From Opisthocomus hoazin (taxonomy: Eukaryota > Chordata > Aves > Opisthocomiformes > Opisthocomidae): a stretch of DNA of 64,000 nt. The translations under genes and the position numbers were made by a program. The stretch covers positions 10,801,216 through 10,865,215 of the forward strand of contig NC_134433.1 in assembly GCF_030867145.1 (NCBI RefSeq), given 5' to 3'. Positions 35,245 through 47,849 of this stretch are shown piece after piece. Position 1 is the stretch's first letter; every line of letters begins with the position of its first letter. The notes beneath the pieces are model-generated. The model did no database searches. It was not told where the DNA came from and saw only the letters and a program-made list of their open reading frames with translations.

Positions 35245-38200
35245 ATGGCGCTGGCGCTGCTGGCCTGGTGCTGCGTGCTGGGCAGCGGCCGCGCTTTGCG
35301 GGGTGAGGCCTCAGCCGCCGCCGGGCCTGCCGGGCCTGCCGGGCCTGCCGGGCCTGCCGTCTCGGCTGCTTCCCGGCAAGCCGGGAGACCGCAGTGGGGT
35401 TCCCTGCCCCGGTTCCCTCCTGCTCATGGCGGCACGGCCTTAGTTGAAAGGAGCCGCCTGGGCGGTGTTGCCTGGCTGGGGCCGTTCTCTTCCTGAGGGG
35501 GGCGCAGAAAACGTGGCTTTAAAATACTTCAAGCGTGTTTTAATAAAACGCAGACCTATACAACTGCTGATCGTAGTAGCAATACTCCTAAATAATGGCT
35601 TACTGTATCGCACCCTTCCTCCAGCACAGAATGTGCCTCTCTGGCAAAGAACGCGTGCGGTCGTGGTTAAAAATACAACTTCTTGTACCGAATTTCTTCA
35701 TTTCCAGCGCCTGGAGAGGATGAGGGCATGGTGCGGCTGCTCGGCGGGACGCTCCGGCTGGGACCCGGCGGCCTGGCGCGGGGGAACACAGAGGGGCCCG
35801 CGGTGGCGGTGAGGCCGTTCGCCATCGACAAGTTCCCGGTCACCAACAGGGCCTTCAGGTGGGAGCGAGGGGCTGGGCGGGGTGCGGGGGCTGCTGGGCT
35901 GCGGGAGCCAGTGCCTGGCTGCTCCCAGCTGTGCCAGTACAGCAAAAAAACCTGTCTGTCCATAATAAATCACTTCTGCGGGTGCGGGCTGAAGCCTCTT
36001 ACCAGCATAGCTTCCAAATGTGCTTAGTTTGTTCCCCTTTTTTCTTTTTTTTCCCTTCTTTTTTTCTTTTTCCCTCCCCCCCTCCTTTTCTCTCTTTTTT
36101 TTTTTTTTTTTTTCTTGCAGACCTTTTTTTGTGTGTGTGTCTTTTTCTTACAGGGCTGTACTGTTTCAGATTTGAGGTTCCTATAGGTTCAGTTTCCATT
36201 TGTCAATATGGGACCACTCCTCGGTGTGTTTTACAGAAGCCCTTGGGCAGAGCACTAATAAATCCCCTGGAGGAAGTGCCTCTGCTTGCCTGGCTGGTGG
36301 TTAACAAGCGCCAACACTTCCATGCACCAGTACCTGCCCAGAATCCCGCAGAGGCAGCGATTGCTGCAACTTAGGCAATGGGGAAACAAGTGGGACAGAA
36401 GCAGGGGGAAATTATTCAGCAGTATGTGACTGTTTTTTTTGCATTTTGGGGACATTTAGCTAACAGCAGCTGTAGGTTTTAGTGGCTTTTCAGGGATTTT
36501 TGATCTGTGCAGTTGGTACATTTTATGGAAGACCAGAGTGCAGGGTGAGTTTACCTGCCTAGGTAACAAAAAAATTATCAGATCTGTGAACGGATGCAAA
36601 TCAGGCTGTTTTGTCTGTTAAATCTGTATCGACCCGACTGGAGCTGTGCCAGAGAGGAGCCTGGACTCTCCACAGATGGGGTGTCTGTGGGCGTGCATTT
36701 TGCCTTGCTCTGAACTTCTTGCGTGTGCAGATCGCTGTGGTTGGTGGTGCGACTCTTGAAGAACTGTTACCCAGATGCCTGAGCGTGTTGTGTTTCTGCC
36801 AGGGAGTTTGTCAGAGAAAAGAAATACAAGACAGAAGCAGAAGCGTTTGGCTGGAGCTTTGTCTTTGAGGATTTCGTATCCGAAGAGCTGAAAAAAAAAG
36901 TCACCCAAAAACTGGAGGTAATTCTAAATCCCACGGGGATGAGTTTCAGTGATGATGATGGAGTTGCCATTTCTGATCCCTGCCTGACCTTTCTGGTTTG
37001 AGTAACAAAAAAAGCCAGGAGAGGATTCCTTGCCAGTATTGCTTTGCCACTGAGTAGCAGCTGCCTCTCAGTGCAGAGCCTAGCCATTCTCTGTGGTTTT
37101 CCTCTGATCTTGGGTCGTTTTGTTTTGTAAATGAACAGCAGGGTTGAGCCTGGGTTGATATATGGCCCATCTCTGTTTGCATCCTCTCCCAGCACTGTCA
37201 GACTGGACTCATGGGATGCTCCAGTGAGCGGGGAGAGAGCAAAGCACGTTTCAAAGGACTTTACTACTTAAATCTTAAAATAGAAAAACAAACCAGCGTG
37301 GACTTCGTGACCTTTTAAAAGCAGACGCCTCTCCTCTGTTGGAAAGCACCATCAAAATGCTTTTGATAACCCAGATCGAACTGCAGCGTTTAACCATTTC
37401 CAGAATCACAGAATCATTCAGGTTGGAAAAGACCCTTAAGATCATCGAGTCCAACCTAACCTACCACAGACTAACAAGCCGCTCTCCTTTACTTATGCAC
37501 GCTGCTGTAGGAGGATGGCGTCAGGGGGTGTTGCCAGTACAGCTTTAATCTGGTGTCATTTCTTTTCCTAGTCTGCCCCATGGTGGCTGCCCATCGAGAA
37601 GGCTTTTTGGCGACAGGTGAGCAAAAACCAGATGTGGTGAGTCCTCTCCATGCTGGGAGCGTGCACATGTTAGCGTGTGCTGAACCTTATTGACCAAAAA
37701 CAGGGGGAAAAAAGGCACCTCTGCTTACTGCACATTCCCTGCATTGGTTTGTTTTGTCCTTTATTCCATTTTTTAACTGAAAAGTTTATAAAATCAATTA
37801 AAATCTGTTCAATGTGATTTTTCCCAGCCCTCAGGTCCTGGCTCCAGCATAAAGGACAGGCTGGATTACCCGGTGCTGCACGTGAGCTGGAATGACGCGC
37901 AGGCGTTCTGCGCCTGGACAGGGAAGAGGCTCCCAGCAGAGGAGGAGTGGGAATTTGCTGCCAGGGGAGGACTGGAGCGTACGTACCTCAAGCTCTGATC
38001 TTTTTGCAAACCGAAGTATCGAGTAATGTTAGTTCTGCCAGATCTAAACCTCCATCCAGGGATGTTTTCAGAGGTTAATCTGGGGGGCTGAACCACCACT
38101 TTTGGCCTGGGAGTCGAATTAATAATAATAATATAGGAAGAAGAAGTGGCTTATCTATGGTCTTAATGTATCTTCCTAAACAAAGCACTTCTGCCATTTC

Positions 38201-40190
38201 ATGGGTTTGGGGCAAGGAGCAGACCCTCGTCCCCCCCCCATTGACGCTGATATAAAGCAGCCGCAGGGATCGCCGGGGGGACCGCGGGACCCACTGGTGC
38301 GAGCGATGGTTCGTAAATGGGAAGCTGTTGCTGATTCGCGTCTCTCCTCGCCTGCTTGGCAGCGTCTGTAGGGATTAGACCGAGCCCTCTCGGTGTCCTG
38401 AGCTGAGCAGAAAATGACGATCATAAAAGCCTGGTCAAAAAGGCAAATCCAGAGGCTGGAATGACGCAGGGCTAACGGGTCTCTCTTCCTCTTTGGCAGA
38501 AAGGGTGTATCCCTGGGGAAACAAGTTTCAGCCGAACCGTACAAATCTCTGGCAGGTGAGGTCTTAAAAATTGTTCCGTCTATGCTGAGCTCTTCTGAGG
38601 GTGGTGGTGAACTGGACCACGGAGCGTGTGTGGCTGCCTCAAGCAGGCGGCATGGTCCTGGGAAGCAATGCAGGCTTACCTGCACGGTACCGAAATTCAG
38701 CTCCTGGTGCGTTATCCGGAATAGCCTTAGAGGGAGCAGCCTCAGCCCAGCTCCCCTGGGAAACCAGGATTTCAGTGCTTCCAAAAATTCATACATAACC
38801 AAAAATTCATACATAAATTTGTTTGAAAAAGGGGTTGTCTTGGGTGAACTTTAGACGGTTGATCTCTCTCTGCCAGAAATGTTGCATAGAGTTAATCTGC
38901 AATGGAGGCTTATTTCCGTTATTTAAGCGTAACACGGGCCGTGGTGGGTGTTTGCTCAGAGTGATCTTTCTTCCCCCAGGGTGAGTTCCCAAGGGTCGAC
39001 ATGGCTGAAGACGGTTATCACGGCGTCTCGCCGGTAGCAGCGTTCCCTCCTCAGAACAACTATGGTATGGAGCAGACATCCCTGCCCTGGTTTTGGAGAT
39101 GGCATCTGCTTCCTAATATCCATTCAACATAAAAATCCTGTAATTGTAGCAAGGTTTCAGATATGACAGAGGCGCATGCCAGCATCTTGATAGAACAACC
39201 GAGCCCAGCAAAAGCCCTGATGGGTGTTAGTGATGTTGGCTGACGTGCACCCAGCGCACTTCAATGCACCAAACCCTCCCCTGCTTTTAATGAGCAGGCA
39301 GTTATTTTGCACTTCCGTGTGATTTAGAAAATCCCAAACATGTTGTTTTGAGGGCAGTGGATGCCATGCCCTCACGCAGATGGGAAACAATGAGACACAT
39401 TAAAGGTCCAGTTTTAAACTGGGGACAGTTTGCAATACAGTAGAGAGGTTCTGGTTCCCAGTCTTCTCGTTAAACCATGCTCTTGCAGTGATGCTTTGAA
39501 TATTGTGCTCTCTTCCCATACACGAATGTGCTCTCTTAATCCTGATGCAAAACTGTCTGTGTCCCAGGGCTCTACGACCTGCTGGGAAACACGTGGGAGT
39601 GGACCGCCTCGGAGTACCTGGCTCCGGTGCCGTCATCGAGGCAGCGGGCTCAGAACATGCGCGTCCTGAGAGGTGCCTCGTGGATTGACACCGCAGATGG
39701 ATCTGCAAATCATAAAGCTGATGTGACTACCAGGTAGGTCTGGGCAATGCCCTGGCGCAGTTGCGCAGTGATTTCTTCTGGCTTGGTTTTATTTGGAAGG
39801 GGGGTTTATTTTAAGAGGCATCTGTTTGTTCCTACTCAATTTTTCTGAGCAGCAGTTAGGAAAACATACTACAAATACTGCTAAATATTTTCCTGCTATA
39901 AATACATCCCTAATTGCTTCTCAAATCATGTATTTTCCATCAAGTATTTAGAATGAAATGCTTTTCTTGAAGTTATTCAAGGGAAACAGAAGATGTTTCT
40001 AGTCTGTTATAGAGGGTCACGTTAAAGGATGTAAGCGTTAACTAGGAAGGGTCCCTAACTTTGGGTCTCTTTTTTCCCCCTGAGAATGGGGAACACGCCA
40101 GACTCAGCCTCTGACAACCTCAGCTTCCGCTGCGCTGCCGACATCCCGCCCGTCACGGCCAAGAAAAGCCAGACCAAACCTGAGCTCTGA
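35245..40190 (+). CDS. SUMF2: SUMF2, sulfatase-modifying factor 2 (pFGE), complete, nine exons
   Basis: SUMF2 is the ER-lumen paralogue of the formylglycine-generating enzyme SUMF1. It binds SUMF1 and sulfatases and damps their activation. Exons: 35245-35302, 35708-35858, 36803-36917, 37572-37616, 37828-37978, 38500-38555, 38980-39064, 39568-39733 and 40085-40190 (TGA). Total 933 nt, or 310 residues (human 301), with phases consistent. A hydrophobic signal peptide starts the protein ([17 protein letters not shown]). The FGE-sulfatase domain is marked by [61 protein letters not shown] and LRGASW. The catalytic Cys pair that SUMF1 carries after RGGS is absent ([12 protein letters not shown]), which fits a non-catalytic paralogue. 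The C-terminus is KPEL, resembling the ER-retention PGEL of human SUMF2. Confidence 0.97.
35322..35357 (+). repeat. Four tandem copies of a GC-rich 9-mer in SUMF2 intron 1
   Basis: CGGGCCTGC is repeated four times without change directly after exon 1. It is a small minisatellite likely to vary in copy number. Confidence 0.9.
36028..36120 (+). repeat. Polypyrimidine tract in SUMF2 intron 2
   Basis: About 90 bases are almost purely C and T, ending in a T-run and CTTGCAG, with a second TTTTTCTTACAG shortly after. Both look like splice acceptors, but no conserved exon follows. The real acceptor of exon 3 is at 36801-36802. Confidence 0.85.
37402..37462 (-). mobile_element. Short CR1 LINE 3' end, reverse orientation, in SUMF2 intron 3
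   Basis: The plus strand starts with AATCACAGAATCATTCAGG and continues GTTGGAAAAGACCCTTAAGA, the reverse complement of a CR1 tail. Only about 60 bp remains. Confidence 0.85.
38781..38816 (+). repeat. Exact 18-bp tandem duplication in SUMF2 intron 6
   Basis: The unit CCAAAAATTCATACATAA occurs twice head to tail with no mismatch. This indicates a recent slippage event. Confidence 0.92.
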
Positions 40191-40278
40191 CGGTCGCTTG
40201 GGAAGACCTGAAGGCATTTTCTCCTGTGGAGATGAACAGTAACCCGCAGCAGTCACTTTCATCAGGAGAGTTTTAAAA

Positions 40279-40284
40279 ATTAAA
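40279..40284 (+). other. Candidate SUMF2 polyadenylation signal
   Basis: ATTAAA, the commonest variant hexamer, lies about 90 bases after the SUMF2 stop. No AATAAA is closer. The convergent PHKG1 3' end lies only about 400 bases further on. Confidence 0.55.
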
Positions 40285-40676
40285 AGTAAATACTTGCAGC
40301 TAAAACTCCTTTCTGCACTGGGACATCTGGGCGTGAGCAGTGATTGGGAATGGCAGGCAGGGTGCTTGGTCTTTAATGTCCTCTTGGTGTAGTAGATACT
40401 ACAGCTCTCCTTTTGATGTCCCTTTTCAATAAGCAGAGGGGTGCGTGTGTGTGGGATCGGGGCAGTGCTGCTCTGACCTCCGGCCCCAGCCAGAGAGGAC
40501 AGACACCCACAGCCCTTCCGTGGCTGCCAGCATGGGGCTGCCACGAGGGGCGGCTGCAGGGGGTAGCAATGGGGACACGTCCCCGGAATGGGGACTTGTA
40601 CGTTGGTCCCCATCTCCTCGGGAACTCCCAGCTTCGTACCATCTGTTGAGCTTTCCACAAAGTAAAACAAGGCACC

Positions 40677-40682
40677 TTTATT
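40677..40682 (-). other. Candidate PHKG1 polyadenylation signal
   Basis: The minus strand reads AATAAA about 500 bases after the PHKG1 stop at 41179. This gives a short gap to the SUMF2 3' end at about 40.3 kb. Confidence 0.6.
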
Positions 40683-41178
40683 GACCCTTAAACAGCAACA
40701 AAACAATGTGTGTGCTCATTTCTAAGTGCACAGATCACACAAACCAGTGGGCCTCCTCTCCCAGGTGTTACAGCCAGCTTAAGGGCTATAAACCGGCTGC
40801 GCAAGAGCTCTGCCACCAAATGTGATGGGACCAGGAACCCTGAGCATGTCAGCGGGCAAGGACACCCCTTCGAGTGCTGCTGATCCCTTTTCCACCTGCA
40901 ACTGCCCCCAAAGGGTCCCACTCCAGGGGTGAGCTGAGCTTCCCCAAGCGGCTCTGCTGCTCCCAGCACATCAGGAGGTGCAGCTGGTTACAGCTCTATC
41001 AGAGGCAGCTTCTCCAAACTCACCCCTTGCACCCAGGGGCAAATCGCAGCCATCTGCTGGCTTTGCTTTTGTACCTGACCTTGAGGCCAGCAAAAGAAGA
41101 AAAAGAAATCACCAGTTGGTTTTCAAAGATTTTACTCGCCTTAACTCTGAGCAAACTCATCAGCTTACGCAGTGGCCA

Positions 41179-44100
41179 TCAAAACAGCCCTTCCTCGGCT
41201 GCCAGGGTCAGCAAAATGGCCTTGCAGGTGTTCTCGAAGAGAGCGGCTCTGTTCTGCGCCTCCCCCTTCTTCACCCAGTGCCGGTAGGTCCTGAAGGCGC
41301 AGGCATCGATCAGCTTGCGGACGGGCTTCAGGGCGTATGGGTCCCGCACCACCAGCTCCCTGGTGACCGCCTTGACCAGCCGGTACTGGTAGTAGATGCG
41401 GACTGACGCCAGGACGGTCAGGCAGATCACCTGCAGCATGGGGGGAACAGGCTGGAACTCGCGGCCCATCCTTTGACGGGACCGGATCGGCCCCAGTGCA
41501 TCCCACATGGCTGCTATCCGTACAGAGGAGCCAGGAGGGAGCCCGGCTCCCGGCACAGGTATTCAGTCCCGTGGGAGCAGTACAGGTTTTTTCGGTGTGC
41601 CCTTAACGTCAAAACTGCGGGTCAGTCCTGAACGTGTCACCTAATGCCACTTCGGGTACCTTTGCGCTGCCTTAATGTCCAGCTATAGGGAAGGGAAAGG
41701 ATTCCTCTGTTTTATCAACTTTTGCATCATTTGATGCTCCCGTGTGATGTCAGGCTCATCAATGTGCCCTTAAAAATTCTATTTTTTAATGATTTGAGGT
41801 GGAGGCAGGCTTTTCCCTTTTCTTATTTCATTCCCTTCTGTGAAAAAGCCCTTAGGAAGTACCAGAAAGCATGCAAAATAGTGCTTGGAGAAGGGTCTCC
41901 ACCCAGGCTGCTGCATCCTGCCAAAGCCCACGTCCATCAGCCTTCCCAAACTCCCAGTTTCTCCCTGCTCAGCTGGGAAACACATCCCACCGCTCAGCTC
42001 TTGCAGCTCCCGAGCTCAGGATCGGGGCGCTGAGACACCTCCGTAGCCAACCTCACCTTGAATTTCCGGAAGGGGCTGAAGTGCCGGACCTCCTCCACGT
42101 CGTACTGCTGGAAGAAGGGGTGGGCCAGCGCCTCGCCGGCCGTGTACCGCTGCCGCGGGTCCACCACCAGGAACCGGGAGATCTGCAGGAGGGCACCGGA
42201 TAGACCCAGGTGTCTGCAGCCCCCTCCCCAAGTTTTCCCATCCCCAAGCACCTACCAGGTCCTTGACGGTGTCCGAGCGGTCATCCCACTCCGGGGAGCC
42301 AAACTGGTAGTCCCCGTTCATGATCATCCGCAGCATCAGCATCTGCTTGCGGTGCCAGAAGGGAGGCGAGCCGGCCAGCAAGGTGTACATGATCACCCCG
42401 GTGCTCCACCTGCGGGCAGCCCAGCGGGAGCCTCCAGCCCTGGGCAGCACCCCAGGGGCACCCAGCCGCATCCGCGCCCCAAGGGTGGCTCGGTGCCTGT
42501 CCCCAACTGGGACACGCTGGGCTTTGCCACCCCAGAAAACCAGGAGGACGCTGCCCTGCGTGGTGTCTGCTGAGGGAGGCTGAGCTTGCTGCTGGGGCTC
42601 GTTAGCGCTGATGGGTAATAGGGAGCAGGGGCTGCCCCGCTGCTGGGAAGGGCGTTGGGGTTTCTAAGTTTAGTTGATGTCGAGCTGCTCTCCTAGATGC
42701 TGCAGGAGGAAGCTGTGAGGGGGAGTTCTTTGCCTTTCTTGGGTGTTTTTAGGGGAGGGAGAGGACGCGGGAGGGTGGGACGTGGTGGTGCCGGCAAGGC
42801 TGGCTGCGCTGGGGCTGTGGTGTGCAGTGTCCTGGCATGGGAGCGAACGGAGGGATTTAAACCAAAAAGGGGCTGAGATGCCCTGGTGTGTTTTGAGGGG
42901 TTGGTTACAGCTCTGACTGCTGCAGACCTGAGCCTGAAGCCACCAGAGATGATGGCAAAGTCGCCACAGGGCTCCGATGGGCCCTCCCGAGCTGGCTGCT
43001 CTCTCAGGGTCTGCCTCGGGTTCACGTCTTGCTACGGGGTGTGTTTAAAAAGCTCCGTGTCTTGGAGCCCAGCCCTGAGGTGATTTTTATGAGCAGGAAA
43101 CGTTGCTTTCCCCACTCCCTGACGAGGCAAAGCGGGGAGATGGGCTTGTCCTCAGGCTGCTTCTCCCCCGTCTCTGTGTCAGAAGCCCCTGCTCGCCAGG
43201 ACAGCTCCTCACGGCCCTGAGGGCATTTTTCAGCGCATCGTTTAATTCCTTCCAAACCCCCCAGCCGGTCCCCATCTGCACAACTCTTGCTGCGCCTCAA
43301 ACCACGCGCGTTTCGGGAGCAACCCGAGGGGCGAGGTGGGAAAAAAAAGAAAGCAGGCGCCTCACTCACATGTCGACCTCCTTCCCATAGCCTTGGTGCT
43401 CGTCGTCCATGGAGCACTGCAGGATCTCGGGGGCCAGGTAGCCAGGCGTGCCACAGATCTCTGCGGAGACAGGGCAGAGCATCCCCCTCAGCCCCCCGGG
43501 AGGGTTCGTGCCGTCCCCACCCACCCCCGAGCAGCCGAGGAGGGGGGCCTGGATCCCACGTGGGACCTTCGCAAGTGATGGTGCTCACAGGGAGTAACTG
43601 CAACTTGTGTGCATCTTGCTGGTGACTTTTCTTAGTGGATTATAGCTAAAATGTGAATGAAGAGAGTGATGGGGATGCCCCAGGTGGAGGGTGGCATGCT
43701 TGTTGTTGGTTATGTGGCTCTGCAAAGGGTAGGACTGGGAAGAAACCTTAATTTTGGGCAGTAAATGGATGGGGTAACGAGGGTCAACTGGAGGAGAAAA
43801 AAGTGGAAAGATTTGGATGGTTTTCCTAACAGGCAGCAACTTCTCCATGGCAAGGAGTGAGGCGTGGAGGCTGTGCTGCAGGCAGAGCTGGGCTCATATG
43901 AGCGCAGGAGGGCATCCCAAGCCGACAGGCACCGATCTGTGCCTGCGGCAGCGAGACTGGCCCCGGGGAGACAGTGGGGCTGGAGAGACTCCACCGACAC
44001 GCTGTGGGCACCGCAGCAACGGGGTGGCCACAGGCCAGCCCGGCATCGCCCCCACCTCGCCATCCTCCTACCTTTGAGCTTCTCGTCCTCACGCAGCTGG

Positions 44101-46024
44101 CAGGAGAAGCCGAAGTCCGTCAGCTTAATGTTCATGTCGTCATCCAGGAGGATGTTCTCCGGCTTCAGGTCCCGGTGGACGATGTTGATGGAGTGGAGGT
44201 ACTGGATCACTTCCAGCAGTGCCCGCATGATCTTCCTGGGGATGGGAGACAGCACCTCTCCTAACCCGAACACCCACTGGCACCGTGCTCCCGGGGATGG
44301 GGACAAGGACAGGGGCCGTGCAGCTCAGCCCCCATCTCTGAGCGCGGGGGCACAGCCCGGGGTGCTGGTTTGCCCATGGGTGCCATGCCGGCTGCAAGGT
44401 CATCCTTCGAACCCGCGCCCTGCCTTTGCAACATGATGTTCAGCCATCTGCATCTGGCCTTACCTGGTTTCCTTCTCGCTCAAGGTGACTTTCTCAGTGA
44501 GGTAGTCGAAGAGTTCCCCCCTCTTCATCCTGCATGCGGGAGGGAAAGCGGAGGCAGGCAGCGGCTGAGCTGCAGCAGCAAACCGGCCCCGAGCCCTTGG
44601 GGAGGATTGCCCAGGAGTCACTGCCCCTTAACAGCCCCAGGGCACCCATTGTGCAAAATGACAAGCCGGCTTGTTAATAAAAAGAGATAAAAATGCTTCT
44701 ATATTGCTGCAAAACATCAGGCAAGAGGAGGAAAGGCTGTCCCCGGGCAGGGCGGGTTTCGGATGGGACAGGGCTCTCCTGTGCCATCCCCCTGCTCTGG
44801 TGTCCATCACGCTGCCCCGGCGTCAGGAGTCGCGGCATCATGCGACTGGGCATATAAATAACCCGCGGGGACGCACGATGGCTCCTGCCAAAGGTTACGG
44901 GGAAACCTGAGCAGCACTGAGCTGCTGATGGAGGGGAAACACAGCCGGCAGCAAGGCTGCACCGAGCTGGCTCACAGCAGTCGAGGCTCATTTCTGCCTT
45001 AAACAAGAGCTGCTTGTCCTGTTTGGCCCATAACAACTGTTGGCTGGTGGCCGTCTGCAGAGTGGGAACGGGCTTGGGGAGAGGGTGCTGGGGTGCTGGT
45101 ACTTACAGGTCAAACACCAAGAAGAAGAAGGTGCTGGATTCATAGCTGTCCTTCAGCTGGACTGCAATGAAACATGGGGGCCGTGAGCACAGCGTACAGC
45201 ATGTTCCTGGCCATTAATGGGCTAAAACTTGCTGATCTTATTGCAAATTGAATTAAGGAGGAGTTGATCTTCACTAGTGTTTTGGTTGGGAGACAGCCTG
45301 GGCACTGCTGGCGTGTGTGCGGGGGTAGAGCAAACGATGCTCTGGGCAGGAGCCCTGTGGCACATTAAGACCATTGGAGGTCTGACACCCCCCAGGGATT
45401 TCAGCCCAGAAGCCCTTCCTGGGGACACCTTGAAGAATAAATGGGGCAGAAACCCCCCCCTGTCCTGATGCTCAGAGCCTGACTTACTGACGTTGGGGTG
45501 GCCCGAGACTTTCCGGAGAATGTCGATCTCTTTGGCAGTGGCTTCTCGCAGTTCCTGCACCTCCTTGGGGGAGATGTTACCCGCCGTGATGTCAATAATC
45601 TTCACAGCATACTCTTGCCGGGTGCTTTTGTGAATGCACCGACGGACGACGCTGCTCACCCCCCTGCCAGGGACAACACAGACAAGATGGGGGTTTCCAT
45701 TCCTCCCCACCCAGCCCGACTTCGCGGCCCTGCCATCGGCACCTGGGCTGGTATTTTCACCTATAAGCGGGTTTTGCTCTGTCTTGGTTGGACAGAGGAT
45801 TTTGAGCAGATGGAAGGTGCTTCTTCATGCTATTTTTAACCCCATGCTGCTATGGGTCCCGTTCATATCGGGTTCCCAGGGGATGCTGTTCCTATCGGGT
45901 ACTGGAGTAGGTGAAACCAGTTTGCCAAAAACAAGCTTTACCTGCCCAAAACCTCCTTCGGCTCATATTTTTCATAGAACTCCTTGGATGAGTTCCAGTC
46001 TGGTAGGTCTTCTTCCTTGGTCAT
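41179..46024 (-). CDS. PHKG1: PHKG1, phosphorylase kinase catalytic subunit gamma 1 (muscle), complete, nine coding exons
   Basis: PHKG1 is the catalytic gamma subunit of phosphorylase kinase. It phosphorylates glycogen phosphorylase in muscle under calcium/calmodulin control. Minus-strand exons: 45942-46024 (ATG at 46024), 45488-45663, 45107-45161, 44464-44529, 44072-44235, 43370-43460, 42256-42409, 42057-42182 and 41179-41430 (TGA). Total 1167 nt, or 388 residues (human 387), with all phases closing. The kinase core is intact: glycine loop LGRGVSSVV (26-34), Lys49 in [13 protein letters not shown] with catalytic Asp149, and DFG at 167-169. Glu182 replaces a phosphorylatable activation-loop residue, the known cause of constitutive activity in this family. 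The C-terminal calmodulin-binding region ([17 protein letters not shown]) is in the last exon. An acceptor at 46076-46077 shows that a further 5' noncoding exon lies upstream. Confidence 0.97.
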
Positions 46025-47849
46025 CTCTGCCTTCTGCCTGGTGGCACTCTGGGCTCGTCTGCCAGCGGAAAGGGGCTGCAAAGAAAAGAGAGCAAGGATG
46101 GGTGCTCGCTCCACCCTGGGCAGGAGCAGGGACCTGCCCCATCCTCAATTCCCCAGTCCCCGCCGGAGGGGAAAACATCGAGCTGGAGGAGAAGGGAGGA
46201 GGAGGATCATCTTGGACCACAGGCCACAGGGGCTATTTCACTGGTTGGAAAAGCAAAGCTTTGCCCTCGGGACCCTGTGGAGAACCCGTTGAGGACAACA
46301 GGAGAAATCCCACTGGGTCCCCCGCAGCCTGGCTGTCCCCAGAGGCAGAAGCAGCCTGGCTGGGGCTTCAGGGAGCCCTGCAGGACCCCAAAACCTCGTC
46401 CCTTCCTGCACAGCACCCGCACCCGGCTGGCAGGGCATCGTCCTCCAGCTCCTACCACATGCTATGGGCTACGCCAGACTTCTCCTGGTTCCTCCCGCCT
46501 TGGAAAGTAATTTAACTGATTTTTCTGAGTCTCCCGCCGAGGCGGAGCACGAAGAGCACGGGGAGAGCGTGGCGGGGGACGCAGGGGCTGAGCTGCACCT
46601 GAAGCTGGCGCGGGCGTGCGGCAGCAAGGCAGCACTGGCACAGCAGGTCCAAAGGTCCCCAGCAGCCTCTGCAAACGTCACCCCACACCGGCACCACCCA
46701 GAGACCCCTGCGAAGCTCTGAAATCTGCCTTGCAGATCTGAAATCTGAAAAATCTGAAATCGGGGGGGGGGTTCTTCTTTTTTTTTTCCTGGTTATTTTT
46801 AAGACGACAAAGTTGTCCGGAACGGTTTGGCTGAGAACAAGGAGGAAAAAATAGTGTTTAAAGTGAAGGGAAAAGGACTAAGGAGGGAAACGGGTGGCGA
46901 GGGTCGGTGGAGCAGCGCGGGGGGCTCAGCGGGTCAGGGGCAGGCGGGGGCCCAGGTCCCCGGGCACAGCCAGCGCCGCGGGGTCAGCCGGGGCCAAGCC
47001 AGCCCGAGGACAGCAGCCGAGCGAGCTTCCCCGGCCGCAGGCGTACAGCTGCCAGCAGCTCCACAACTCCTGAAAGGCTTTTGTACCACTTCTTTTTTTC
47101 TTTTTCCGGTATGAGCTGCCATTGCTGGAGGAGGATCAGCATGACAACATTCTGATAGAGGGGAGAAAATTAACTGGCAGTTCTGATCTCTAATTTTCAT
47201 CAGCGTTTCCCTTTAAGCCCTGGGAACTGGATATCCTCAGCTTGTTCCTGCGCCTGGCATTGCTGAAATCCCGGTGGTCCGGGTCCAACTGCTCCGCAAA
47301 CATACACAAAGACCACGCAGCTAGCGTGGAAAGTGGCTTTTCTAAGCTTGGGCAGCAAAATTGTCACTTTGGGGTGACAGTTTGCTGTTGAGGAGGGACA
47401 GCAGCTGGGCAGGAGAGCCCTGATGTTGAGTTTTCCCGTGCCCTTTTCCCCACGGCGGCAATAACCGCCAGGCAGGTTTGCGTCTCGGAGCGCATTTAAA
47501 TCTTATTATCGACGCGGCTCTGTCCTGACCTGGTTATAAGGATTGATGCTGCGGCTTCGGTGTCCGCTGCTGCTGGGTGGGGACGTCTAACGAGGGCTGG
47601 AGCGTTTCTACACAGGGATGGGTTTGATTGAATTTATAAAATTTTAGCTGTCAGAAATAGCGTGAGCAATGCCGAACCAAGTCAGCGCTGAAATTATAAA
47701 TGAGAGGGCAGGATCACGAAGTAGGGAAAATAAAATACACCCGAGGTGAGGGAAAAATCCAACAGCTTTGATTTTTCTTGAAGCTGCAAATGGAAGGTCC
47801 TGGGGGTTGGTGCTGCAGGGCTGGAGGCAGGGGAGCACCTGCGATGCCC

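Noticed and set aside
35859-36374. 171-codon frame in SUMF2 intron 2
   Set aside because: It owes much of its length to the polypyrimidine tract, which reads as Phe/Ser/Leu runs.
45634-46515. 293-codon plus-strand frame over the PHKG1 5' end
   Set aside because: Antisense to PHKG1 coding exons, no recognisable domain and no splice or promoter support.
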